Below are positions 23,048 through 35,805 of a DNA stretch of 64,000 nucleotides, piece by piece (position 1 is the stretch's first letter; the number at the start of each line of letters is the position of its first letter). The stretch spans positions 2,279,501 to 2,343,500 of the forward strand of contig PQWQ01000005.1 in assembly GCA_002943765.1 (NCBI GenBank), read 5' to 3'. Source of the DNA: Psoroptes ovis. Lineage: Eukaryota > Arthropoda > Arachnida > Sarcoptiformes > Psoroptidae. Under the pieces are notes generated by a model. The model saw only the letters and a program-made list of their open reading frames with translations, was not told the DNA's origin and ran no database searches. A program made the translations under genes and the position numbers.

Positions 23048-23137
23048 TGGATGGACGAACGGATGAATGAATGGATGGACAGATGAATACGTGAATCGAT
23101 TGACGGATGAACAGATGAACGGACGAATGGATGAGCT
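23048..23137. repeat. Degenerate GGAT/GAAC/GAAT tetranucleotide array
   Basis: Roughly 90 bp of imperfect 4-bp units (GATGGACGAACGGATGAATG and variants). It looks like an old, diverged tetranucleotide microsatellite, GC-richer than the GAAT arrays elsewhere in the window. Confidence 0.7.
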
Positions 23138-24397
23138 GATTGAGCTCAATCACCATGCGGAGGCGGTCGGCTAATCAACTTTAGCCGGAGAGCAACGATT
23201 CTTTAGAGAGAGAGAGAGAGTATCCTGCTAAAACAATGCTCATTAAGCTGCAAACACTCAAAGTGTTATGAGCATCGATTAGAGAAGCGGTTCAAAGCTT
23301 TTGATCGTCAGAGAAACACATGTGTTTTAAGCATGTTTTTTGTTGGGTATGTCATTGATCATCACACAGAGCGAATTGATCAAATTTTGACATGAAAATC
23401 TTTAAAATAAAAGGGTTCATTCACGTATGGTTCGTTGTTCGTTGTGAAAGCAAAATGAGCCAAAAAATTCAATTAATTAATTACTCACTAATTAATTGCA
23501 ATTAATTGTTCAATTTTGATTTCTTTTGATTCAGTTTTCTCCGGCTCAATTTTCAAATCATCAAAAAGGTAAACAACATTCAAAAAATGGGAGTGTTTCG
23601 AGTTGAAGAAAGTGTAGGCGTAGAGTAGAGGCGTTTGTTTTGATCGCATTTTGGCAGATGATGGTCTTAAGGAGCCTAAAATTTGATCGATGATCAACCA
23701 TCGGTGGTTTACCATCGATTCTTTTGGTTGGCCAAATTCTGTACCCGATAATCCCATGATTAATCATCTATTCGCATGTTTTCTTTTGTCTTAATCTTCT
23801 CGCACTTGGTCTCCTCTTAATCCCGTTATATCCATCGTATTTTCCATCTTTTCCCCCTCTCGAAATGACCGTCTACTTCTAAATGATCAGTCATTTCTCC
23901 AATCTTTCTGTCCAATTCACTCCAAGGAGTGATTGAGTAACATAAACAAAAGGGGCAACAAAACGATAAAAGATGAATGAAAGGATAATGATCCATCATC
24001 ATCATCGTGGTCGTTGTTGTTGCTCAAGTCAATAACATTTGATTGAAATGAATGAAAATTTTGAAAAAATTAAATATCTCTGAGGATGAAACGTGAAGAA
24101 ACTATGACAACAACCGAGCCAAAATCAAACCAAATAATCAAACCAAAACAACAATAACCACAGCAACAACAACACCAAACAACAACAATAAAACAATTAT
24201 CACATGTAAACACACGTATATCGTCGTCGTTCGTTGATGATATCACCATTATCATTGATGATATTTCTTGAAGAGAGAAAAGAAGAGAAACTGGATGAAA
24301 ATTTTCCTAAAAAAACCGGGAAACAAATCGTATGATTGATGGGGGAAGCCACTGGATGAATTGATTGGTCCCCAAGGGGATTGTCTCCTGAGGGGAT

Positions 24398-24649
24398 TCA
24401 GGGAATATTCAGAGGATCACCACCGTTTACCACTGTGTAGTATCCTTGATGATCGATGAATGATCGCCGTTGACGAGCAAAAGAATCAGGTCGAAGATCC
24501 TTGAGATGAGGACAAGTTTTTCCTTTTTTTTCGAATTTGAACGAATCATACGCATAGCGATGATGCGCACCACCTGCTTTTTCATCATCCTCTTCTTTTT
24601 CGTTCTCCCCTTCATTATGCATCCTCCTCATCACTGTTATCGTTATCAC
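24398..24649 (-). CDS. Unrecognised ORF, possible terminal coding exon
   Basis: The minus-strand frame is open from about 24655 to a stop at 24400-24398. After an acidic, low-complexity start it gives a balanced, protein-like sequence: HHRYAYDSFKFEKKGKTCPH, then LKDLRPDSFARQRRSF, then IDHQGYYTVVNGGDPLNIP. It has no homopolymer runs in this part, unlike shadow ORFs. The open frame starts with GTG, and an acceptor-like GACAG lies at its beginning, so it would be a last exon rather than a whole gene. I do not recognise the family and I find no matching upstream exon. Chance remains likely. Confidence 0.25.
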   Translation of the reverse strand: MITITVMRRMHNEGENEKEEDDEKAGGAHHRYAYDSFKFEKKGKTCPHLKDLRPDSFARQRRSFIDHQGYYTVVNGGDPLNIP

Positions 24650-24682
24650 TGTCTCTTATTTGGTGTGTTTGACCTCAAACAT

Positions 24683-24703
24683 ACACACACACACACACAC
24701 ACA
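24683..24703. repeat. (CA)n microsatellite
   Basis: A CA dinucleotide run. It gives the Thr-His repeat in a spurious plus-strand ORF. Confidence 0.95.
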
Positions 24704-24799
24704 GACCAATCATCTTCAAACACAAACGAGCTAAATGCAGATATTGCAATGAACAGACGAATTTTTTTTTCGAACGAAAAAAATGAAAATAAAAAATAG

Positions 24800-27700
24800 G
24801 AGGAGCTGTGGTAGCGGATTCGATCTCAATCGATAAAATTAGTAGTAGAATATAAAATAGTTATGAAAAGATCCAAACAATACATATACACAGAACGAGG
24901 TAGTAGCGAAATAAAACCGTGAAACAAAGTGATTCAATCAATTTATTTTATGTAATTTTATTTGTTTTTTTACAGATAAAAAAAAAATTTTCACATCTAC
25001 ACACATGCGTTATGGCCTAGTGTACACTTTGAGTGATGCTTCTACCATTTTTGTTTCAAATATTTCTTCTGTTTTTTTCTTTTTAATATTGTGCGTTCGA
25101 AAGCATACGAATACATATTCGAATATTCGATTGCAGTCAAAACAAAGATTCGTTCATTCATTCATTCATTGAATTTAAGTCTTTTGTTTGCATTGATGTT
25201 GGTCGTATCCATTTTTTTATGTTTTGATTCACTTGATTTTTTGATCAAATTTCGTATATCATTCAATTTTTTTTGACAAAGTATCTAAATGAATAGAAAA
25301 TTAAAAATTGATTCAATCGAGTCTGGATGTGAATATAATCACTGAAATTTTAAAATTTCATCATTTGTCGCCCAGGTAATTGAGTATTAATAAATGCAAA
25401 ATATTAATCAAAGATTTGGATCTTTTGTGTTATCAAATTATCAAAATACACCCTGAAAATAATCAATTAATAATAATGCATTTCCATACTACTAGTATTT
25501 CGCTGAGAAATAAAAACAAGTATTTAAACAAAACCCTGGTTTGTTTGATTTTTTTTTTTTGAATGATGTTCAAAAAAAAAAAAAAATGATATCAAATTGA
25601 ATAATCGCTTCAAACGCAGCAATTTTTGAATGAATTTGAATGATGAAATCTTGATGATTGATCAAAGCAAAGAAATGCATTTCCCCAATTCATTTATTTA
25701 GTGTCTGTGTATGTGTATCGAATCTGAATTAATATCTTTATATGTTTTTTTTTTAAATTTTCATTTCTAGGTTTTAAACGTCATCGGACGATCGGTTGTC
25801 GCCGTCTTTAGCATCATAATTATTATCAGTAATTTAAAACAAGATCATCATCATCATCCACATCACATGCATCAGTCGTCAGCACCATTACACAACCACC
25901 ACCATCACCAAAAGCAACTACAAGAACAATAATAAATTCACCATGCACATTACATAATTATGTAATATTTTTGGCTTCAAAATTAATATTATTATTTTTG
26001 AAAAATTCTATTTATAAAACAAAAAACGATAATAATAACATATACAGGATATTTGATATATTGATCTCTACATCTCTCTCTCTTTTACTACCACACTCTT
26101 TCACTTGTTCATCATCATCATCATCATAATTATTATTATTATAATCATACTTGTTTCTACAACCGAAAATAGATTTTGTGATTTGAAAATTGAAAAACAG
26201 AAAAAAAAATTCAACCCCTCTCATTTGAAAAATAATAACAATAATAATTTGTTCATTCACTTTATTAAAATCAAATAAACAAACCCTTCGATTATTATTA
26301 TCATCATCAACATAATCAATTGAAAAATATGCAAAATATATTAAGTGCTCCAATTAAAGGAAGCCCACAGAAAGCAAAACAAAACAAAACAAAAATTTAA
26401 AGATTAAATGAACTCTTATTCAGTGGTATTGAACACATATATTCATTCATTGAACATTTTGTTTTATCGTTTCATTCAACCGAGAGAAGAAAGAAAAATC
26501 AAAATCAAAATATCAACAAACTTTACTTGAAGATCAAAATCCTTTGAATTGCCAATCGAAAAAAAGAAAATAGAAACGAAATAATAAAAATACATTTTTG
26601 TATTATATAATTGAAATTTAATTATTCATTCATACATTTATTTATTCATTTATTCATCCGATCATCAATGATGTAATTGTGCATATAATAATCTACGAAA
26701 TTAGAGAGAGAATTATATTAAAATATAATTAATAATAGCAGCATAATCATCACCATCATCAACAACGACAACAATGATTTTATAAAATTTAACATAAACA
26801 AAATATATCAATCATATAAAAGTGTATAAAAATTTTAAATTCGTAGTGCAGTTCTTTGATGTCATTTAACTAAACAACAACAACAACAACCAATAACAAT
26901 TAATAGCATCAGTGATAATACAAATTTTATATTTCATTTTAATTTCTTTTTATTTTATTTCGTCGTGATTATTTAGTATTTAAATCATTGCAAATTCTGA
27001 CATTAATCCACATCATCATTGTCATTTTTTTTTCAACGGTAAAATTACAACAACTAGTCAATTTTGAAATCAAGAAATTTTAGAAAAAAAAATTTTGAGA
27101 ATAATTTTAAATATTCTTTGTTGTCAAAAAAAAAAGAAAAAAAAAAAGAAAAGAAAACGATTGACGATCCACCAACATATATTATCATCATTTGTGTGCA
27201 TCAATTTTTTTTTTCGTCAACAAAACAACAATTGAAAAATAATTTTCTATTATTGAAAATCTATTCAAATTAATGGAAAAATAAATTGCAAAATGTGTCA
27301 AAGTTTCATTTTATTTTTACATCATCATCAATTATTATTATAACGAAACAATTTATCAATTCAATATGACAATTTTTAAATAAGTGATTTTACATAATTT
27401 TTCTATTCTTCTTTTTTTATGCATTTTGCCTACTTTGCCTAAATGGTGAACCAAAAATATAATATTCAATCAATATTCATCGACATAAATCATTTGAATT
27501 TTAATAGCAATTCATCAATATAATGATTGTAAATTGATCTGAAAATTGAGCAAAAAAAAAAAAATCTGAATTTTTTTTGTTTGACCGGATACACTCAATA
27601 TTCCTCACATCCGGAACCAATTAATTTTCATGGTAAGTGATAAATCATTACTTGAAATTATAATTATAATTAATAATACTTAATTTACAATTCATTAACA

Positions 27701-30700
27701 CTAAATCATAATATTTTTTGAAACAATTGAATTCAACAAAAAATATGAATGCTTTCAATGTTTCAATGTTTTTAATCTCTTTCGTGTGTAAGGCAATGAT
27801 GAATGAATTAATTAGAAAAATGTTTTTTTTTTAATACAGAAGTTTCAAACACTTTAACACTGACATTTGTCATTATTTTTAATTTATATTTACGAACTGA
27901 AGCTATGAATTCAAAAAACAATACACGAAAACTTGTAAATAATGTATGATGAGAATTAATTTGAATAAAATAATAATAATAATAATAAATAAATGAATGA
28001 AGGAATACACCGTGAATGTCTGCGGTTGTCAGGTTTCAAATGAATCCAAGTCGTTAAAATGTTTTAATGAATATTTTTCAAATGTTTATTATTATTATTG
28101 TCTGTTTTATTTATTATCGAGATTTACAAGATTATCATTGTCATTATGTATGTACAGATTTGGTTATTTGTATTTGTATTTATTTATTTCAAGTTTATTA
28201 TTTATACTGTTTTTTTTCAATTGAATAATTTTTAATTCTTTTTTTTTAATTATTATTATGTTCATATTTGTCAATATATACTCGAAACACACATGGATAC
28301 ACCACAAATTTTACATTGAATTATTATGCTATTCGAAAACGAATAAAAAAAATCATATCTTCAAAGGTCGCCAAACATAAACCTTGATTTTATTTTATTT
28401 TATTTATTTTTTTCTTTTCATTAATTCATTTGATGGTTTTCAAGTTTACAAGTTACTTTTTTTCGGTCTATGTGCTTACATATTATTTGTGTTTGTTTGT
28501 GTGTTTATTTATTTGGATAATTTTTTAGTTTGTTTGCATTTGCGTTTGTCAATGTGTGTGTTTATGGTGTGTGGTAAGCGTGTATATGATGTGTGTGTGT
28601 GTGTATTATTATTATCAATGAAATGATACATTCAAATTGAACAATAATGATTGAACGATGTCCTTCATTGATGAAATGAATCAATGATCATTTTTCTCTG
28701 AAATATAATCATTCATTCATTCATTTAAATACATTTATTTATTAAATCCAATCAAATCCAATGATAAAGATGATGATCATCATTCATATTTTATACATAC
28801 GCGAGGATATATTATTATGTATATCATATATCCATGATCATGATCATTGAATTTTTGTTCGGTTAGTTTAGTATTAAAAAATTACATTAAATTAAACTTT
28901 TCCAATATTCAAAAATTTTATCATTATTGACCATTTGGATAAATCCAATAATATCAATGTCTACCATGATATATATTGAATAATAGTCATTTAATGATAT
29001 TATTATTTTGCTTCCTTTTCATTTATTTATTTTCAATCATCGATTTAACAATTGTATGACCTTATGTTGTCAAACAAAATCCTCTGTGTGTGTACAATGT
29101 ATGGCCCTAATTCCGCATTTATTGTCATTTATTGCGGATGTTAATGATGATGTTGATTATAATAATGATGATGATGATGAAGATATTGATCATTTGTTTG
29201 TCCATTTTCATTTTCCTATTGCTAAATGTTTACCAAAATAATGTAAAATTATTGTTGTTGTTGTCGGCGTCATTATCATTGATTGTCGATCATGTATTAT
29301 CATTATATTATGACAAATTGTAGCTTGGCTGTGTAGTATAGCGGCTTCACCAGAGTCGAATATTGATATGTTTTCCCCTTATTTCAATTATCAATCGATG
29401 CATATATTCCTCATATGCTGATGATTATCAATGATCGAAAAAAAACTAAACTAAACTAAACCAGCCAAGGACAAAATCTTCAAAGCTAAAAAGCTTTCGA
29501 AAAAATAAAACCTTTAAATTTCAATTCGATTGCTCCCTTTTCAAAGAAAATAGAAAGGTGTTCAGGTTAGATTTTTAAACTATCAGATGTTTTGCCCATC
29601 CAATATATTCATCTACCATCGATCATTTCAATAACATATGGGGTCGTCGTAATTGAATTTCTATTTTTTTGGTGAATATTTGTACTCATATATCGACTAA
29701 TCATTTTCCAATAAATAGTACATCGACCAATCATCATCATCATCATCAAATAAATACAACATGCACCATGAATACATGGACAATAAATAAACACACATAC
29801 ATTCAGGCGCACCATATGTTTTTGTGCTTTGGTAAATGTGAAGAGTTTTTTTTTTGGACATTCATTGATTATTACCAGTGTTTTTCAAATTATTATTTTC
29901 AAAAACATGGCAAAAAAACATGTTTGTATTGTGTTTGATGATGGTTGATGGTGATTTTCGAAATTAAATTCAGTTCATTTTTAGTTTAATTTTTTACAAT
30001 TTTCTAGTTTTTTAGCCAAATTGCTGAAAATTTACCAAAATTTAAATTTCCAGCTTTGAAAAAAAAACGACAAAATCACACGATATAACAAGTTTATTTG
30101 TGGTAATTTTTTGGTTATTTTTGGTTGTTGAAAATTTCCTCTGGTCAATGCTAAGCAAGTGAACATTTGTTGCTCTTGTCAGAGTAGAATGGCGATGTAT
30201 GGTGGATTTGATGAGGAATATGGTGGAGAGTGTGGTTGTCGAATGAATGCTCACAGAGGGATCGACGACTAGGAGAGAAGAGAAAATTTCGCCACCAAAG
30301 ACAGAGCAAGAGAGACAAAAAGCTGGCTGAAACACTGAAAAGAGAAAGAGGGGATATGCCATTTTGATCATTTAGTTCAGTGGTCGTCTTGTGCAAGATA
30401 ATTCAATCGTTTAGATTCGTTTTGTTGGTTTTGTTTGTTTGTTTTTGTTTGCCATTCTCATGGTTTGCAAATTTCTTCAGCTGTTGCTGTTTCGGCTGCT
30501 GCTGCTGCTGTCGGTTAGTTTTGGTAAATTGTTGAACATATGAACACAAAAGTGTGTGTGTGTTTTACTGTATCGTTTCTTGTGTGTGTGTTGTTTGTGC
30601 TTTGTCCAAAAACCTTACCCTAAAAACAAAACACAAACGAACAAACAACGTATTTGATACCCTGACAATGATAAGCAACAACAGTGAATATCGACGATAA

Positions 30701-31900
30701 CAATGATGATATCATCATTAAGCATTAACCATTAAACCATTTATTGTTTTGTTTTGGTTTTTTGTGTTTGTTTTTGAATGTTTTTTAAGGTTTTTAAGGT
30801 TCTGTGTGCTCCCCCAAGACTCTGAATAAAGTTCTTAATAAAGAATTATGAATATGAATTCAAGAATCTTGATCTGAGATTTGAGAATTTGAATTCAATT
30901 TTAAATGAACCAACGAAAAATGAAGAAAAAGAAGAAAAAAATTTCAAATTAAATCAAGTGAATTATCAACAACAATTGTCAAACCAACAACACTGTCAAA
31001 CAATCAAAAACAATTAATTTGAACAAAACATTGAAATTTGAAACAAATGATTTAATTCAAATCAAGTTTGATACGAATTTTGAGAATCCCAAAGAGTTCG
31101 TACTTGAAAATAAAACTCAGAAACAATTTGTTGCTTATTGTGTGTGTGGTGATGATCCAAATGAATGAAAATTTTTTTTTTTCAAACCCTTTAAATTATT
31201 TTGTGAATAATTCATCATAAATTGTTGACGCCTTTGTGATTGCAACCAATCAACTAAAGATAAATTGATTAATAAATTAATTAATTCAATCGTTCCATGT
31301 ATGTATGTTTGTATGAATAATTTTTAATTTTTGATTACATCGAAGTATGATTCATCATGAGTAGCATCATTATTCAATATTGAAATCATGAATTTCAATA
31401 TTAATATGAGATACGAAGTGCGTAAAATATGTAATATGAGATAACCAATCAATCAAAATGATAATTTTAATAATCTCTTTTGAATTTTTCAAATTGAATT
31501 TCCCATAATGATTACACCTTAAATTCAGCGATTGAATTGAAATCATCTCTAGCAAATTTTCAAAATTCATCGATGAATCAATAGATGATCCTTGATTATC
31601 AATATCCATTATGATTTGACCCTTTACCCTTTGCACGTTCATGATTTTGTTCTCGTGATTCTTCGAATTGCGTATATTTCTATTTTCATTTGCGATATTT
31701 TTTAAATTTTTTGAATTTAAATATAAAATCAATCGCATTAATATACTTATTTTCAAAATATAAATCTTGTTAATAACGTCAAAACATATTAAATATTTCG
31801 TAAATCAAGAAATAAACTAATAACAATAATGATGATGTTTTATTTCTTATTGTCATCATCATCATCGTCGTTTGATGATAATGATGGCAAAAATAAAAAA
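24800..31900. other. AT-rich non-coding stretch
   Basis: No gene is supportable. At 25771-25932 an open frame follows a strong acceptor (see findings). A GC-richer pocket at about 30120-30560 contains AATGGCG and small ORFs. The rest is A/T tracts, CAT, AAT and CAA repeats and short ORFs built from them. Confidence 0.55.
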
Positions 31901-31960
31901 ATTGATGTCGAAGTCTAGTTTCTATTTTTAATACACATGAATGAGTTGAACACAACATAA

Positions 31961-32033
31961 GTTGTCCGAAAAGTTTTGTCGATTTTCAATAGGCATAGCC
32001 ATTGATTAGTACGAAAAAACTTTTCGGACAACC
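31961..32033. mobile_element. Mariner-like miniature element (copy A)
   Basis: The terminal inverted repeats are GTTGTCCGAAAAGTTTTGTCG at 31961-31981 and its inverse at 32012-32032, differing at one of 21 positions. TA dinucleotides lie just outside (31958-31959 and 32035-32036), as expected for TA-targeting Tc1/mariner elements. The interior holds only about 30 bp including CCATTGATTAGTACG. It shares terminal and interior motifs with copy B, so both probably derive from one mariner lineage. Confidence 0.65.
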
Positions 32034-34134
32034 ATACATTTCCACGATATTTTTCATGTTTTTTTCCCTTTGCTTACCTCATTATTGTTGTTGTTGCTGC
32101 TGTTGCTTTTATTATTACATTTTCTTAAAATAACAGGATTTTACTTTGCTTTGTTTCTTGTTGCTTTTCTCTACGAGAAACAGAAGAAGAAAATTGAAAT
32201 TACACTTAACCCTTTGTATTCGACAACATTGGCGATATTTCTATGGAAAGCGATGCGGAATAAGGCGCTTTCCCGGCGCCCATCGAACGCAAACTAAATT
32301 CAGTCAATTTTGAAAAATTGAGCTTTCCTTGCATTCAGCCATTTTAGTTAGTCAGTTATTATTGATGATTATGATTTGAATAAATGAAAAAATACTCAAA
32401 GGGATCAAAGCCAAAAACAAAACGAAAAAAATTGTAACAAGCCAAGTGTTCGCATATATTTGACATGTAATTTCAATGTAGGCATTAATAATATGCATTC
32501 ATTTCAATGTGTTTCAATAATTACATTTGAATTTAAAATTCATTTTCTATTCATTTTTTGTTATTTTGTATGTATTTTAAAGGATTTTTTAATGTAAAAT
32601 TTCATGCTCAATTCTGCCTAAGTCTGTGTTTTCCAATGTAATGTGCTCAAATTTGTTCAATTTTGACTGAATTTGACTAAATTTAAACTGAATTAGCATC
32701 AAAAAGCCATTAAAATCAAAGTATTCAATGTATTCAATTTCAATTTTACGAAAGGGTTAAGCCACTGAAAATTTTCCATTCAAAATTCAACGGTGTATGG
32801 CGTTTTAACCCATTTTAGACGATAGAAACATTTTGAAATGATTGAAAAATATTTAGAATTAAATGATCATTTATGTCTTATGATCTACTGATCGGTAGTT
32901 TCTACATAAGTTTAATTGATTTAGTTTAAATTTAGTTTAATTTAATTTTAAATCACATTTTTTCATCAATTACAATTGACTAATTCAATAATCAATTGTT
33001 GAATAATAATCATTGTTGCAATTGGCAGTTCTCTGATACGCATGTAATCAGTGTTGAATGGATATTGCAATCAAATATTGCATCAAATCTTTATGTTGCC
33101 ACCAATAATAACGATGGTGATGATCAATGATTGATGATTAGTTTATCGAATTCAATGTTTGTATTATACAATCAGGTGTTACAGGTGTTTGCATGTTTTC
33201 TCGGCGATGATGCATGCATGCATACTCACATGATGACAAATCATAATTTTTTTGCTTTTTTTCAGCACAAGAAAATCCTGCCATCAACAATCGGTCAATG
33301 GCATGATGGATTCATGTTGTACGGTGGTAAATGACAGCATAGAGGGTTGAATAAACCTGATTTATTCAGCTTCTTTTTTAATTTTTGCTGTGAATAAATT
33401 TTGATAAATCATTGATTAAATCAACTACGAATGATGATAACAATGATGATGATGAATATCTAATTATCATCATAATGAATGAATGAAAAGTAATTATTTC
33501 TTTCGATTCACTTGTCGATTGTCATTTGATGATTGTCTTTCGATCAATCAGATTTAATTCGATTCAACTCAGCAACACAACATCAGCATTCAATTCCATG
33601 ATTCTTAATTCATTCATAAATCAAGAATCGACTCAGGAAAATTTTCAAATTTTGATTTCATTTCTTCATCATCACACGATTGGCTTGTTGCCATGTGGCA
33701 TTTGTGTGTTTGTATCTGTTGTGTTGTTTGGATTTGTTTGTCTGTTTTTGTATCTGTGTTGTCGTTGTGTATGCTTGTTTTGATTTGTAATATTTCAGTG
33801 CTTTTTTTCCAATTTTTATTGTTTCAATGTTTTACGTTTGTAAGTAACTGTAACTGTAATAATAATAATTATGATGATGATAATAAGTTAGTAAGTATTA
33901 ATACAAATGATGGAAACAGTAATCTTTAAAAGTTGTATGGTAGTTTTCGTGTACATTTATTACATATGAATGAATGAATGAATGAATAAATATCACAAAT
34001 ATATAAGTAATATTGAGGTCATATTTTTTTTTTATTATTTCATTGAGTGTATATGTGTTTCAAGACATTTGTTCATTTCATTTCATTTCATTGATTTTAT
34101 TCTATATTTTTCATTTGTCGATTTTCGTTTGCTT

Positions 34135-34156
34135 TGTGTGTGTGTGTGTGTGTGTG
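34135..34156. repeat. (TG)n microsatellite
   Basis: A TG dinucleotide run in non-coding DNA. Confidence 0.9.
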
Positions 34157-35055
34157 ATTACATGATTTATTTAAGAAAAATGAATAAATGAAACCAATTT
34201 ATACTTATATTTACGTATTTGCTATGAATAGAAAAAGCAAAGTTTTTTTTAAAAACACAGAAAAGAGTGCAAGGTGTTTTCATTCATATCATATTCATAT
34301 TAGACTTACAAGTTACTACTTATTACAAGTCTCTTAACTATATTTTTCATTTCGAATTTTCAGTTTGTGTAAGTATATAACACATAACAGACACATTTGA
34401 GATGAAGTTTTTCTGAAGAGATGAATTTTCTTCTTTATTTGAACAATGTTCTAGATATCTGTTGATGATCTAAATGATTGATCATCAAAAAATGATAATA
34501 ACAATAATGATTATGATCAATGAAATGATTTTGTTTGATTAATTTTTTTTTCTCAGATTCATTCTTCTCTTTGAACACTGAGACCAATGAGTTTGTATCT
34601 GATGTTTGTTTGAAGTTAATTAACGGAAAAAAGAGATTAAAAGGTTTGTTTGTTTGATCAAATTGTTTGATTTGTCTCTGTGTGATTGTATTTGTCTGAT
34701 CAAATCGTTTGATTTGTTTGTTTGTTTGTGGTGTAACTTCACTTGAAATCGCAGCTTTACATCACACAAAAATTGTCAAAAAAAAACATCGTGTGTCAAT
34801 AAGTACTAATGTGTCATTACATCTTTTCTTTTTTATGGGTCATTTTTAGGTTTAGTTAATTCAAATTTATTTAATCATATAATCCCCGAACAGTCTCGAG
34901 TGGATTTATCACCATTCGTTTGATCGAAAGCTTAACCAGTAGTAGTTCGCTTGTCATGACTGAAAATTCTAATTAAAATTTGAATTTAAATAAAATCAAA
35001 TCAAACCTGAATATTTTCTCATTGATTCAATAATTCAAAGGTGTATGACGATCGA

Positions 35056-35083
35056 TTTTTTTTTTTTTTTTTTTTTTTTTTTT
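35056..35083. repeat. Poly(T) tract, 28 bases
   Basis: The longest homopolymer in the window, about 720 bp upstream of the kinase start. It could be a retroposon poly(A) tail inserted on the minus strand, but no target-site duplication or retroposon body is evident. Confidence 0.85.
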
Positions 35084-35805
35084 GATGAGATCACATCTGT
35101 TAGATAAAATTTGCTCTCATTTTAAATATAAATTTTCATATGAATTTAATTAGAATATACGAAGTTACCAAATAAAAAAAAAGGTCAACGAAATATCGGG
35201 TTATTCAAGTAAATTGTACCGAATTTCCCCAATGAACATTTCCATTGATTTTCCATGGAAACAACACATATCTACTACCACAATCTTTCCCACCACGTTA
35301 TAATCACAAAATAAACAAATTAAAAATTCATAATTCAAATTCAAAATAAATTTTCTCTTTATTTTCTTTAATTTTTTAACCGATAGGTTCCCTGAAAGAT
35401 TTCGCAATCAAATATCATCCATCCACCGACGATCAATCTATGACGATGAAGAAATAATTATTTTTAAAAGAAATTTCAACCGAAAATTTACCTGGACGAC
35501 TGAACTAAATTTACTCATTCACTTTGTATATTATTCACACCATTTATCGATCCAATTATATTATCGACAAAACAATATTTTTGTGTGCACTAATTATTTA
35601 TTCATCATCTATTTATTATTATTATTTCAATGTGTATGTGTGTCTTTGTGTTCGTTGATCAATATTTTAAATCGATTCTACCGTCTAAGATTATTTAATT
35701 CAACATTTATTGATGGATTTTCTCATCTTGATTAGTGAATTCATATTTTAAATGTGAAATATTATCAACAACCTAAATAATTAGTAAAAAACAATAATAA
35801 TAATA

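Larger units (their letters stand above)
32040..35805. other. Non-coding stretch upstream of the DYRK2 gene
   Basis: No supportable exon except a weak candidate at 33266-33334. It contains a GTTGCTGCT tract near 32085-32106 that makes a spurious poly-Leu ORF, a GT run at 34135-34156 and a 28-base T tract at 35056-35083. The last few hundred bases before 35806 are probably the kinase 5' UTR, with an in-frame TAA just upstream of the start. Confidence 0.55.

Noticed and set aside
29320..29390. tRNA-like string (GTAGTATAGCGG ... GAGTCGAAT)
   Set aside because: It has no acceptor-stem pairing and no complete TTCGANNC loop, so it cannot be folded as a tRNA by eye.
31370..31756. 128-codon minus-strand frame
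   Set aside because: It starts at TTG, is dominated by Asn, Ile and Lys as expected of AT-rich chance frames, and has no recognisable motif.
32070..32297. ORF beginning with a poly-Leu 'signal peptide'
   Set aside because: The Leu run is a GTTGCTGTT-type repeat translated. The rest shows no family features.
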